A stretch of DNA of 64,000 nt from Terrihabitans soli (GCF_014191545.1 NZ_AP023361.1:1950501-2014500), one strand, 5' to 3'. Shown: positions 34,244 through 42,567, numbered from the stretch's first letter. Numbers and translations: made by a program. Notes: generated by a model not told the origin, from the sequence alone.

Positions 34244-35159
34244 CAGAAATCAGCGGCACTCCCGCGCGCCGCAATTCGTAGTGAGATTGAAGAATCTTCT
34301 GCGACCACGGGTCGAAGTCGTCCAAGTCGTTGGGAACGGATGACAAATCCAGCCACTGCAGATTATTAAGAGACAACCGATGCTTGGTCGGCTCGTACCA
34401 ATCGGGGCAATCAAATAGCACAACTGCAAGAAGAGTGTCATGGGAGTATTTTCCAGACACCCAAAGAAAAAACTTCAAAACAGCGCGCCGAAGACCGCGT
34501 TCGTTGTCTTCAGGAAAATCGAGATCGATCACGGCAGCCTCAATTCCACTTTCGAGAATACCCGAGCTGCCGCCGTCGAATAACGTTCTGTGGTGTTGCT
34601 GCACTAAATTTATGAAGCCTATAGTTCTCTTGTTTGTGAACTCATCTCGGTCATCTCGATACCGTCCACTTCTATACGAGAGCACGCAGTTGTCTCGACG
34701 AACAACGGTGAAAGACCATATGGGAGCAGAATCTTCTTCCAGTTCTCTTTGATTCTCGTAACTGAATTTCGCTGAGTGCTTGAGCACGTCATGGATCTGA
34801 ATCGGTTCATTGTTACGAGCGAAAATTCTCTTAGAAGCCGTAAGCACTTTGCCCTTGAGTAAATCTCGGGTCCGCCGACGAGCGATCATCGGTGTCCGAT
34901 GCCTGATCGGGATATCCTTGTTGTCAAGAAAACGGCGAAGGAAAAACTGACCGGGCGCGGTACGAAAAAATAGGCTCTTCTCGCGACGTTCAAGGATGTC
35001 TTCGCTTAGACGCGCTTGAAGCGTCTTATGCTGAGTTTGGCCATGTAAATGATGAGGAACTATACCTGTAGCGTAAGCTTGGCGAAGAATCGCGCGCGCG
35101 CTCATAGGGCGACGCTCGTCAGAAAGTATCTTCTCCGCAATCTCTAGATACTGGTTCAT
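34215..35159 (-). CDS. HARE-HTH-like protein of unknown function (first gene of a low-GC pair)
   Basis: The protein has 314 residues. The N-terminal 80 (ILSDERRPMSARAILRQAYA; LHGQTQHKTLQARLSEDILE; FFRTAPGQFFLR) fit the HARE-HTH winged helix found in restriction endonucleases, RNA polymerase delta and chromatin proteins, which is thought to recognise modified or particular DNA. The remainder (about 120-314) has a NUDIX-like or unassigned alpha/beta appearance and is not recognised. Composition is AT-rich relative to the chromosome, indicating transfer. The likely promoter is the AT-rich stretch just upstream (TTTTATAAC near 35172-35180). Confidence 0.7.
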   Translation of the reverse strand: MNQYLEIAEKILSDERRPMSARAILRQAYATGIVPHHLHGQTQHKTLQARLSEDILERREKSLFFRTAPGQFFLRRFLDNKDIPIRHRTPMIARRRTRDLLKGKVLTASKRIFARNNEPIQIHDVLKHSAKFSYENQRELEEDSAPIWSFTVVRRDNCVLSYRSGRYRDDRDEFTNKRTIGFINLVQQHHRTLFDGGSSGILESGIEAAVIDLDFPEDNERGLRRAVLKFFLWVSGKYSHDTLLAVVLFDCPDWYEPTKHRLSLNNLQWLDLSSVPNDLDDFDPWSQKILQSHYELRRAGVPLISDGYSGDRRY

Positions 35160-35269
35160 GCTCTACCCGTTATAAAACAAATAGAGATTGCATGAACGCC
35201 TGTCGACATGGCCGGCTGATTTAGCGAACGCCGTGTGAGCAAATCAATTAAGTCAATGAGTTCCGCCCC

Positions 35270-36919
35270 CTAAGCCGCCCGCTCCGTCCCGGCCACACAC
35301 ACCCTATTCCGGCCCGTTTCCTTGGCGCGGTAGAGTTCGATGTCCGCACGGCCGAGCGCGATGTCGAGAGGCTCGTTTTCCTGCCAGGCGGCAACGCCCA
35401 GCGAGACGGTGACGGATCTTCCGTCCGGCAGTTTGACCGCCCGTTCGATGTCGACGCGCATGCGGTTGGCCAGCATGCGGGCGCGCTGCGGGCCGACGCC
35501 GCGCAGCAGCACCACGAACTCTTCGCCGCCGAAGCGCGCCGCCAGATCCGTTGCGCGCGTGCCGAGCGCGACAATGGCCGCGACCTGTTTCAGCACCTCA
35601 TCGCCGACGAGATGGCCGAAGCGGTCATTGACCGATTTGAAGTGATCGATGTCGAGCGCGAGGATGGCCGCGCCCTTCTGATAGTGCGCAGCCTCCTCGA
35701 AGAAGCGGCGGTTTCTGAGGCCGGTCAGCGCATCGGTATCGGCAAGGTCTTTCAGGCTGCGCAGCTGGGAGGCGAACTGCGTCGTCGTGCGGTTCAGCTC
35801 TTCGGCCGTTTCCATGCGGAGCTTTTCTTCATGGCCGAGGCGCGCCAGCAGCGCGCGCAGCGCAAAAGACAGGCGGGCGATTTCCTCCGAGCCCTTATGC
35901 AGGCCGAGCGTTGCGCCGCGATCGGTGCCGATGCGGTCGGCCTCGGCGGTCAGCGCGCGCAGCGGCCGGGCCAGGCGATTGGCCAAGGCGCCGGCGGCGA
36001 GAAGCGCAACGATCGCCATGACGCAGCCGATAAGGACGATGACGAATGTCATCTGGTTGACCTGCGCCAGCGCAATGGCGCGCGGCTGCGTCGTGACGAT
36101 GATCCAGCCGAGCGAGGCGCCTTCACGCCCGCGCATGACCGAGAAGGCTTTCAGAAGATCGCCCTCCTCCGTCGTGCCGCGGCCTTTGCTATAGGCCTGC
36201 TCGGCGGCCTCGCGGGAAATGATCTGCGTGTCGAGCAGCGCGCCGAGCAGCGCCGTGCCGTCGCGGCGCGTGATGTAGATGCTGGTGGAGGCGTGAAGAT
36301 CGGTTGCGAGCGCCGCATCGCGCAGGCCCGCAAACCACGACCAGTTGACCTGCGCGCCGAGCACGCCGAGAAGCTCGCCCTCCGCATCCAAGACCGGCAC
36401 CGCGACATCGAAAACCTGCGGAACGGCGACCTGATTGTTGCCGACCAGAGAGCGCGCTTCATAGACATCGCCGACATAGGAGCCGGCAAGACCGCGCTCG
36501 AACCAGGCCGTGCTGCGCATGGGCATGCCTTCGAGCACGGCATCCGTCGCCGCGAGCACTTTTCCGCTGCGGTCGGCAAAGCCGATCCAGGCATAGATAT
36601 GCGTGCCGTCCTGCAACAGATCGAGCACGCGGCGGATGGTTGCGGGCGATCTCTCCCAATTGCCGCGAATGGGTTCGAGCTCGGACAGGAAGGTCATCTC
36701 GCGCAGGCGCTGTTCGACGCCGCGGCCGACACGATCGGCCATGACGCCGGCCACCGCCGTGAGATCGGCGCGCACAAGATTGATGGAATGGGCGCGCGAG
36801 GTGATGACCGCGCCCGCGCCGATGGCGAGCGCAACAGCCAGGCCCACAAGGCTGGTCATAAGCGCAATCTGGCCGCGGAGCGGCCAGGAGGAAAAAGGAC
36901 GTGTCAGGGTTTTCGGCAT
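35270..36919 (-). CDS. Membrane diguanylate cyclase with dCache sensor
   Basis: The protein has 549 residues. A first membrane segment (about 17-40) and a second (about 290-315) bracket a periplasmic dCache-like sensor (FADRSGKVLAATDAVLEGMP; DVAVPVLDAEGELLGVLGAQ). A HAMP-like linker follows, then a GGDEF domain with the active-site GGEEF at residues 464-468 and DADALTGLRNRRFF-type opening (reads LADTDALTGLRNRRF). The inhibitory RxxD site (RATD) lies five residues before GGEEF, so product inhibition is expected. It makes cyclic di-GMP in response to an unknown ligand. The PilZ protein at 14.1 kb is a possible receptor. Confidence 0.95.
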   Translation of the reverse strand: MPKTLTRPFSSWPLRGQIALMTSLVGLAVALAIGAGAVITSRAHSINLVRADLTAVAGVMADRVGRGVEQRLREMTFLSELEPIRGNWERSPATIRRVLDLLQDGTHIYAWIGFADRSGKVLAATDAVLEGMPMRSTAWFERGLAGSYVGDVYEARSLVGNNQVAVPQVFDVAVPVLDAEGELLGVLGAQVNWSWFAGLRDAALATDLHASTSIYITRRDGTALLGALLDTQIISREAAEQAYSKGRGTTEEGDLLKAFSVMRGREGASLGWIIVTTQPRAIALAQVNQMTFVIVLIGCVMAIVALLAAGALANRLARPLRALTAEADRIGTDRGATLGLHKGSEEIARLSFALRALLARLGHEEKLRMETAEELNRTTTQFASQLRSLKDLADTDALTGLRNRRFFEEAAHYQKGAAILALDIDHFKSVNDRFGHLVGDEVLKQVAAIVALGTRATDLAARFGGEEFVVLLRGVGPQRARMLANRMRVDIERAVKLPDGRSVTVSLGVAAWQENEPLDIALGRADIELYRAKETGRNRVCVAGTERAA

Positions 36920-37113
36920 CGTCGCGGAGAACGATGCCCGAACAGACTTACAGCCGCCTTCACAAACAGCGTTAATCGAGCGTTGTCAGAAGCTTACAGA
37001 TAGGGAAAACCACTTATTTGCGGTGCCCGCGCATCCGTGCCGCCGCCCGCTCCGTACATCTCCACAGAGCCGCCGCTTTCGTGCGGTTCGCGAAATCAAA
37101 CTGGAGAGATGAC

Positions 37114-37332
37114 ATGTACAAGAAGGCAATCTTTATCACCGTCGCAGCCGTTGCCGCTCTTTCGGCGACCTCGTCCTTTGCCGGCATGAACGACGAGCGC
37201 GTTCAGAAGCGCGACGAAATCTGGAACACCGAAGCGCTCGACACGAACGCCTGGGAGCAGAAGGCTCCGGACGCCTACAAGAGCCAGGACGTTCTTCCGC
37301 AGCGCCAGAACACCAAGCGCGTGATGGGCTGA
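37114..37332 (+). CDS. Small exported protein of unknown function
   Basis: The protein has 72 residues with a clear signal peptide (MYKKAIFITVAAVAALSATS, cleavage after SFA). The mature 48 residues are charged (GMNDERVQKRDEIWNTEALD and SQDVLPQRQNTKRVMG), without cysteines, and probably unfolded alone. The ATG at 37114 has a GGAGAG ribosome-binding site. The gene is transcribed alone and followed by a hairpin terminator. I do not recognise the family. Confidence 0.75.
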   Translation: MYKKAIFITVAAVAALSATSSFAGMNDERVQKRDEIWNTEALDTNAWEQKAPDAYKSQDVLPQRQNTKRVMG

Positions 37333-37339
37333 TGCTTCT

Positions 37340-37374
37340 CGGCCGGGCTCAGCGATGAGCCCGGCCGGTATTTT
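37340..37374 (+). terminator. Rho-independent terminator
   Basis: CGGCCGGGCTC and GAGCCCGGCCG form an 11-bp stem around AGCGAT, followed by GTATTTTG. It lies 8 bp after the small exported protein gene. Confidence 0.75.
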
Positions 37375-37386
37375 GTGTGGACCCAG

Positions 37387-37488
37387 CCTCATCCTGAGGA
37401 GCGAGGCAGAGCCTCGCGTCTCGAAGGATGGGCAGCGGAGTGTGGCCCATGGTTCGAGACGCGCCTTACGGCGCTCCTCACCATGAGG
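37387..37488. repeat. Family A palindromic repeat pair
   Basis: Units at 37387-37432 (CCTCATCCTGAGGAGCG to CTCGAAGGATGGG) and 37446-37488 (CCCATGGTTCGAGACGC to CTCACCATGAGG). The two central loops have different short palindromes (GCGAGGCAGAGCCTCGC and GCGCCTTACGGCGC). The pair lies between the 3' ends of the convergent exported-protein and phosphoesterase genes. Confidence 0.85.
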
Positions 37489-37516
37489 CTGTAGCTCAAT
37501 AACCCGACGGGGATTC

Positions 37517-38320
37517 TTAAATCTCAAGCAGCGCGTAAGTGCGGCCTTCTTCTTTGGCGATTCCCGCCGCGACATTGAAGACGGGCACGCCTTTCGGCGT
37601 CTTTCCCTTATATGTGCCGCGATGCGCATGGCCGTGGACGACGGCCGTGATGTCGAACCGGTCGATGGTTTCAGCGAGGCGCGAACAGCCGAGATAGGCA
37701 TAAATCTGTTCCGGCTCGCCGACGACGGTTTCCTCGATCGGCGAATAATGCAGCACGACGATCTTTTTTTCGGTGCGCAGCGAGCGCAGCGCGATCTCGA
37801 GCTTGTGGCACTCCTCGATCGTTTCCTGCACGAAGGCCTTCACCGCAGGCTCGCCGAAGGCGCCGAGCATGCGCCGCCCGAAGCCGCCGCCGAACCCCTT
37901 CACGCCGGCAAAGCCGACGCCTTTATGCACATGGGCGTTTTCGCCGAGCATGCACAGACCCGCCTGACGCAGAATGCGCGTCACCTCTTCCGGCTGGCCG
38001 CATTCGTAATCATGATTGCCGAGCACGCCGACGGCGGGGATTTTCAGATGGCGCAGATCTTCCGCAAGATTTTCCGCCTCGCGCGTTTTTCCGAAATCCG
38101 TGAGATCTCCGGCAAGGCACAGAATATCGGCGGTGTCGTTCAATTCCAGAAACAGATCTTTGTAATAGCCGCCCGCATCTTCCTTCATATGCAGATCGCC
38201 CAGCGCCGCGACACGCACCGTCTCGTTCTGCTGCGCCGGCTCATCGTTTGCGGCGGCCTGCGGCTGCGCGGCGGGCTTTGGCGCGGCGCGGCGGGTTTCG
38301 GTTTTCACATGTTCCTGCAT
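37517..38320 (-). CDS. Calcineurin-like metallophosphoesterase
   Basis: The protein has 267 residues. The dinuclear-metal motifs are in order: DLHMKED (VAALGDLHMKE), LAGDLTDFGKT, VLGNHDYECG, VVLHYSPIEE and VVHGHAHRGTYKG. It should hydrolyse a phosphomono- or diester in the cytoplasm. The first 40 residues are Pro/Ala/Gln-rich linker. The ATG at 38320 is chosen because the reading frame upstream runs into the family B repeat and has no homology. A nucleotidyltransferase gene on the same strand lies upstream beyond the repeat. Confidence 0.92.
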   Translation of the reverse strand: MQEHVKTETRRAAPKPAAQPQAAANDEPAQQNETVRVAALGDLHMKEDAGGYYKDLFLELNDTADILCLAGDLTDFGKTREAENLAEDLRHLKIPAVGVLGNHDYECGQPEEVTRILRQAGLCMLGENAHVHKGVGFAGVKGFGGGFGRRMLGAFGEPAVKAFVQETIEECHKLEIALRSLRTEKKIVVLHYSPIEETVVGEPEQIYAYLGCSRLAETIDRFDITAVVHGHAHRGTYKGKTPKGVPVFNVAAGIAKEEGRTYALLEI

Positions 38321-38388
38321 GGGCGCGTCCTGACCGGCACTGTGCTGAGTGTGCCTGTAAGGGGAATGGTTGGGGACGCCCCAGGGTT

Positions 38389-38586
38389 CCCCGGACCGCG
38401 CCGGGCAAAGCCCGGTCGCGTGATCCGGGGTCCAGATATGAGAGCGTTCGAACTCGGATGTTTCCGAGTTCGTTTCTTTTAATCTCAAGTCGGAAACACC
38501 CGATTTGAGCGCCGTTCAATATGCGCTTCGCGCTTACTCCTGGGTCCCGGATCGGCGCTGTGCTCCGCACAGCTGGTCCGGGACAC
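38389..38586. repeat. Family B REPIN-like element carrying a double-hairpin insertion
   Basis: The left arm CCCCGGACCGCG...GATCCGGGG spans 38389-38430. The right arm GTCCCGGATCGGCGC...GGTCCGGGACAC ends at 38586. Each arm is an imperfect palindrome and the arms are inverted to each other. Between them lies a double-hairpin module at 38449-38509 (CGAACTCGG/CCGAGTTCG and CTCAAGTCGG/CCGATTTGAG). The end coincides with the stop codon of the nucleotidyltransferase gene. Confidence 0.85.
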
Positions 38587-39335
38587 TACCCCACGATATC
38601 CGCAAAGCCCCATTCGGCGATGTCGATGAAATAATCCGGCGGCGAAAACAGGCGGCCGCGGCAGACGCGGGTTTTGCCCTCCGGCATGGCGCGCTGGTTC
38701 TGCAGCCGCGCCATCAGTTCGTCGAACAGCCAATCGGGCACGCAATGACGCTCGGTCGGATAAATGAAGCGAAAATTGAGAATGTGGATGAGCAGCACTT
38801 CCCAATACTGCTCGCCATAATCGAGCAGGCGCTTCCAGTTGATTTCGGCGTGCTGTTTCAAAATCACATGGGCGATGTCGGCGCCGTCATAGCGCTCGCG
38901 GTTCTGGACGAAGATTTTCGACCAGACCAGTTCCGTCGGCGCGATGAGCTGAACTTCGATGCCGTAGATTTTCGCCGTGTGCTTTTCGGCAAACCAGGCA
39001 TCGGTGATGGGCGTGGCCGCCGTGCGCGAATTGAAGATGACGTCGAAGACATAACGCCCCTTCTTCACCTTCGCGATCCAGCGCTCGTCCTCGATCTCCG
39101 TCTTGTGGCCGAGATCCTGGAAATAGCGCAGCACGCGCGGATAGTCCCCGGCCCGGCAGAAAATATCGAGATCCTTGGTCGGCCTGCGGATGCCCGTATA
39201 GGAGCCCACGGCATAGGTGCCGGCGACCATGAACGGGATGCCGGACTTCTTCAGATATTTCAGGCTCTCGGCATAAAACAGCTCGGCCTTGGGCGGCACG
39301 GGCATGCTTTTCACCGCGACATGATGTGAGGGCAT
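38586..39335 (-). CDS. Nucleotidyltransferase-fold protein
   Basis: The protein has 249 residues. The pol-beta-like motif is present in FMVAGTYAVGSYTGIRRPTK followed by DLDIF, giving the G-S and D-x-D metal-binding pair. Such proteins transfer nucleotides to small molecules or proteins, or act as toxins or antitoxin-like modifiers. The substrate is unknown. Its TAG stop lies exactly at the end of a family B element. The metallophosphoesterase gene downstream on the same strand could be a functional partner (one adding, one removing a nucleotide), which is inference. Confidence 0.85.
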   Translation of the reverse strand: MPSHHVAVKSMPVPPKAELFYAESLKYLKKSGIPFMVAGTYAVGSYTGIRRPTKDLDIFCRAGDYPRVLRYFQDLGHKTEIEDERWIAKVKKGRYVFDVIFNSRTAATPITDAWFAEKHTAKIYGIEVQLIAPTELVWSKIFVQNRERYDGADIAHVILKQHAEINWKRLLDYGEQYWEVLLIHILNFRFIYPTERHCVPDWLFDELMARLQNQRAMPEGKTRVCRGRLFSPPDYFIDIAEWGFADIVG

Positions 39336-39419
39336 CGCCTCTTAGGTCTCCGTCCCCACTCTCCATTGTGGGAGAAAACGAAACACGGAAGCGAAGAGGA
39401 ATGTTCCGCTCTTCCTCTC

Positions 39420-39582
39420 CCTCATGGTGAGGAGCGGAGCGCAGCTCCGCGTCTTGAACCATGGGCCACACATTGTCGCCCATCCTTCGAGACGGCCCAC
39501 TCAAGTCGGCTTTGCCGACTTGAGCCATAAGGATTGCCGAAGTCGGGTAGACCCGACTTCGGTGCGCCTCCTCAGGATGAGG
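39420..39582. repeat. Family A repeat pair carrying a double-hairpin insertion
   Basis: The first unit 39420-39465 is ordinary. The second, CCATCCTTCGAGACGG...CTCCTCAGGATGAGG at 39479-39582, is interrupted in its central loop by a module at 39500-39562: CTCAAGTCGGC/GCCGACTTGAG then CCGAAGTCGGG/CCCGACTTCGG. The inserted block is bounded by CACTCAAG and CTTCGGTG. Confidence 0.85.
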
Positions 39583-39649
39583 CCCTTACAGCCCGCTTCG
39601 CTGACCGATTTTCGCCCGCAAATCACCCTGCAATCACACATTTCGTAAA

Positions 39650-39674
39650 GGAACGGCCCGCTCTCACAGGGGTT
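39650..39674 (+). promoter_or_regulatory. Probable EcfG (general stress sigma factor) promoter
   Basis: GGAAC is followed 16-17 bases later by GGTT/GTT, matching the alphaproteobacterial EcfG consensus GGAAC-N16/17-CGTT in all but the first -10 base. It lies 51 bp upstream of the start of a KGG-type stress protein gene, the kind of gene EcfG usually controls. Confidence 0.6.
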
Positions 39675-39724
39675 GGTCTTGGTGGCGGTTGAGGCCACCG
39701 AACCCCGACATGGAGAACTCAAAA

Positions 39725-40003
39725 ATGAGCCAGACGTCGAACCGTGGCTTTGCCTCAATGGACGAAGCCAAGCAGCGGGAAATCGCCTCCAAAGGCGGGC
39801 GCGAAAGCCCCGGCAATTTTGCAAAGGACCGCGCACGCGCGGTCGAAGCCGGGCGCAAAGGCGGGCAAATGAGCGGCGGCAATTTTGCCCATGATCCGCA
39901 GCGCGCCTCCGAGGCCGGCCGAAAAGGCGGCCAGCAAAGCGGCAGCAATTTCCCCGACGGCAGCGACCGATCCCCCGATCGCAGCCGGCACAGCGATATC
40001 TGA
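39725..40003 (+). CDS. KGG-repeat general stress protein
   Basis: This 92-residue, very hydrophilic protein has three KGG motifs: IASKGGRESPGNFAKDR, AGRKGGQMSGGNFAHD and AGRKGGQQSGSNFPDG. It belongs to the stress-induced KGG family (con-10/GsiB-like), thought to protect cells during desiccation or osmotic stress as a disordered hydrophilin. The ATG at 39725 has a GGAGAAC ribosome-binding site. A likely EcfG promoter is just upstream, and a hairpin terminator follows. Confidence 0.92.
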   Translation: MSQTSNRGFASMDEAKQREIASKGGRESPGNFAKDRARAVEAGRKGGQMSGGNFAHDPQRASEAGRKGGQQSGSNFPDGSDRSPDRSRHSDI

Positions 40004-40039
40004 CGCGTAGAAGAAACCCCCTCCAGATCGGACACAGAA

Positions 40040-40077
40040 CCGGCCGGGCTCTTAACTGAGTCCGGCCGGTGATGTTT
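40040..40077 (+). terminator. Hairpin terminator of the KGG gene
   Basis: CCGGCCGGGCT and AGTCCGGCCGG pair around CTTAACTG, followed by TGATGTTTT. The stem is strong and the T run short. Confidence 0.6.
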
Positions 40078-40092
40078 TGTGTGTACATGAAG

Positions 40093-40250
40093 CCTCATGG
40101 TGAGGAGCGCAGCAAAGCTGCGCGTCTCGAACCATGGGCCAAAGATGCTGCCCATCCTTCGAGACGGCGCACTCAAGTCGGCTGTTGCCGACTTGAGCTC
40201 AAAGTGCCGAAGTCGGGTAGACCCGACTTCGGTGCCTCCTCAGGATGAGG
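40093..40250. repeat. Family A repeat pair carrying a double-hairpin insertion
   Basis: An ordinary unit at 40093-40139 is followed by a second unit at 40151-40250 interrupted by a double-hairpin module: CTCAAGTCGGC/GCCGACTTGAG at 40172-40197 and CCGAAGTCGGG/CCCGACTTCGG at 40207-40232. The module boundaries are the same as at 39500. The repeat ends 3 bp before the slyX stop. Confidence 0.85.
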
Positions 40251-40253
40251 TCG

Positions 40254-40466
40254 TTAATAATGCGGCGGCGGCGGCTCATCGGCGGGATCGGTCCCCGGCC
40301 CCTCCTCCGCCCGCGCCACGCGCTCGCCGAGAGACGCGACTTCGCGCGCCAGCCGATCGATCTCTTTCCATTGCGCCGTGATCGTCTTGTTCAGATCCTC
40401 GATCACCTCGTCCTGATAGGCGATGCGGGTTTCGAGCGCTTCGAGGCGGGCGGTATCGGTCGGCAT
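40254..40466 (-). CDS. slyX: SlyX family protein
   Basis: This 70-residue coiled-coil protein matches SlyX (RLEALETRIAYQDEVIEDLN, KTITAQWKEIDRLAREVASL, ending in PPPPHY). Function is unknown despite wide conservation. The PPPPHY end is a family hallmark. The ATG at 40466 lies 2 bp from the ABC permease stop, so it may be the last gene of the efflux operon by read-through. Confidence 0.92.
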   Translation of the reverse strand: MPTDTARLEALETRIAYQDEVIEDLNKTITAQWKEIDRLAREVASLGERVARAEEGPGTDPADEPPPPHY

Positions 40467-40468
40467 GA

Positions 40469-41617
40469 TCAATCCAGAGTCTGGCGGAAGCGGAAGACGG
40501 CAATCGTCATCGCAACGAGCATGAAGGCGGCAAGCGCCCCGACTTCGGGCGCAAGATCGAAGAACCCCGCCCCCTTCAGCATGATGCCGCGCACGATGCG
40601 CAGATAATGCGTCAACGGTAAAATCTCGCCAATGGTCTGCGCCCAATCCGGCATGCCGCGGAACGGGAACATGAAGCCGGAGAGCAGCATGGACGGCAGG
40701 AAGAAGAAGAAGCTCATCTGCATGGCCTGCAGCTGGCTTTTGGCGAGAGTCGAGAAGGTGTAGCCGACGGCAAGATTTGCGACGATGAACAAAGTCGTCA
40801 GCGCGAGAAGCAGCGGCAGCGAGCCCGCCAGCGGCACGCTGAACAGAAGAAAAGCGCAGGACAGGATGAGCGTCATCTGCATCGCGCCGACAACGACATA
40901 GGGCGCGATCTTGCCGAGCATGATCTCGACCGGGCGGATCGGCAGCGACAGCAAGGTCTCCATCGTGCCGCGTTCGACCTCGCGCGTCACCGACAGGCCG
41001 GTGAACAGCAGCATAGTGAGCGTCAGGATCGTGCCCATCAGGCCGGGCACGATGTTGAACGTCGTCTCGCCGGCGGGATTGTAGCGGCGGTGCAGACGCA
41101 ATTCGAAGGCGGGCTTGGCGCCGTCGAGCCGCGCCCCCGCCCCCTGCAGATCGCGCTGGAAGACGCGCGCCGGAAGCTGCTGCAGAGCCGAGATGGCATT
41201 GCCCGAGGCGGACGGATCGGTCGCGTCCGCAATGACCAGCAGCGCCGGCTTTTCGCCGCGCATGATGTCGCGGCCGAAATTGGGAGGGATCTGCACCGCA
41301 AACTGGATCTTGCCGGCGAGGAACAGATCGTCGAGTTCCTTTTCGCTGCGGACATTCTGCTGAATGTCGAAATATTCCGTCGCCTTCATCGCCGAGACGA
41401 AACTGCGCGCGAACGGGCTGTCGTCCAATTGCACAAGCGCGGTCGGCAGCGATTTCGGATCGGTGTTGATGGCGTAGCCGAACAGCAAAAGCTGCATCAG
41501 CGGGATCATCACCATCATGGCAAAGGTCAGCCGCTCGCGCTTCAGCTGCACGACTTCCTTGATGAAGACCGCGAGGAAGCGGTCGAAGGCGCCGAAATTT
41601 TTCGCCTTTTGCGTCAT
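40469..41617 (-). CDS. ABC-2 type efflux permease
   Basis: This 382-residue inner-membrane subunit (YbhS/YhhJ type) has one N-terminal membrane segment (about 30-50), a long periplasmic domain to about 175, then five segments. Conserved features include MVMIPLMQLLLFGYAINTDP and the LTRE-like SVTREVERGTMETLLSLPI coupling region. It overlaps the ATPase gene by 4 bp (ATGA). One membrane subunit is seen, where some relatives have two, so it presumably works as a homodimer. The substrate is unknown. Confidence 0.93.
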   Translation of the reverse strand: MTQKAKNFGAFDRFLAVFIKEVVQLKRERLTFAMMVMIPLMQLLLFGYAINTDPKSLPTALVQLDDSPFARSFVSAMKATEYFDIQQNVRSEKELDDLFLAGKIQFAVQIPPNFGRDIMRGEKPALLVIADATDPSASGNAISALQQLPARVFQRDLQGAGARLDGAKPAFELRLHRRYNPAGETTFNIVPGLMGTILTLTMLLFTGLSVTREVERGTMETLLSLPIRPVEIMLGKIAPYVVVGAMQMTLILSCAFLLFSVPLAGSLPLLLALTTLFIVANLAVGYTFSTLAKSQLQAMQMSFFFFLPSMLLSGFMFPFRGMPDWAQTIGEILPLTHYLRIVRGIMLKGAGFFDLAPEVGALAAFMLVAMTIAVFRFRQTLD

Positions 41618-42567
41618 TGGAAATTGTCCCGGCTGCGGCTCATCAGTTCGATGAACACGTCTTCCAGCGTAGGCTCCGTCTCGCGCCAGGCGCCGGGATG
41701 GGTTTTGCGATGCGGCGCGATGGCGGCTTCCAGCGCTGTGCGGTCGCGGCCCGACACATGCAGCGCCGCGCCGAAGGGCGCGACCTGATCGACGCCCGGC
41801 GTCTTTGCAAGCTCATCGGCCAGCGCCGTCAGATCGCCGCCGGAGACGGTGAAGGTCGCAAGGCCCGATTGCGAAACGACCTCATCGACCGTGCCATGGG
41901 TCAGAAGTTCGCCATAGGCGATATACGCGATCTCATGGCAGCGCTCGGCCTCATCCATGTAATGGGTCGAGACAAGAACGGTCATGCCGTCATGCGCGAG
42001 ATGATGGATCTCGTCCCAGAATTCGCGCCGCGCTTTCGGATCGACGCCCGCCGTCGGCTCGTCGAGCAGGAGAAGATCGGGCTTGGGCAGAATGCAGGCG
42101 CCGAGGGCCAGGCGCTGTTTCCAGCCGCCGGACAGCTCGCCCGCAAGCTGCGAGGCGCGGTTTTCGAGGCCGAGCCGCTCGATCGCTTCCTGTGCGGCGA
42201 GGCGCGGCGATGAGAGCCCGTGAACGCGGGCGACGAATTCGAGGTTCTCGCGTATGGACAGATCGGTGTAGAGCGAGAATTTCTGCGTCATATAGCCGAC
42301 ATGACGCTTGATCTCTTCGGACTCTCTCAGGATGTCATAGCCGAGGCAGGTGCCGCGTCCGCTATCAGGCGTGAGGAGCCCCGTCAGCATGCGGATCGTC
42401 GTCGTCTTGCCCGAGCCGTTCGGACCCAAAAAGCCGTAGATCAGCCCGCGCTTGACCTGCATGGTCAGATCCTTGACCACGGTGCGGCCGTTAAAGCTCT
42501 TGATCAGCCCTTCGACATCGATCACGATCTCGGGCGTCTGAAGCTTGCGGGCCAAAGCGGCGCTCAT
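41614..42567 (-). CDS. ABC transporter ATPase (drug-efflux type)
   Basis: The protein has 317 residues. Walker A is FLGPNGSGKTTTIRML, the signature is ELSGGWKQRLALGACI, Walker B is LLLDEPTAGVD, and the switch His is in LVSTHYMDEAERC. The C-terminal extension (about 230-317) is typical for the DrrA/YbhF class. It overlaps both neighbours by 4 bp in a TetR-HlyD-ATPase-permease operon, so it powers a tripartite-like efflux pump. Confidence 0.95.
   Translation of the reverse strand: MSAALARKLQTPEIVIDVEGLIKSFNGRTVVKDLTMQVKRGLIYGFLGPNGSGKTTTIRMLTGLLTPDSGRGTCLGYDILRESEEIKRHVGYMTQKFSLYTDLSIRENLEFVARVHGLSSPRLAAQEAIERLGLENRASQLAGELSGGWKQRLALGACILPKPDLLLLDEPTAGVDPKARREFWDEIHHLAHDGMTVLVSTHYMDEAERCHEIAYIAYGELLTHGTVDEVVSQSGLATFTVSGGDLTALADELAKTPGVDQVAPFGAALHVSGRDRTALEAAIAPHRKTHPGAWRETEPTLEDVFIELMSRSRDNFQ

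Noticed and set aside
39500-39562. Insertion sequence remnant
   Set aside because: There is no transposase fragment or visible target duplication. The block is only two hairpins of about 60 bp.
30211-40250. CRISPR array
   Set aside because: The repeats are palindromic pairs at irregular distances, with no regular unique spacers and no cas genes.
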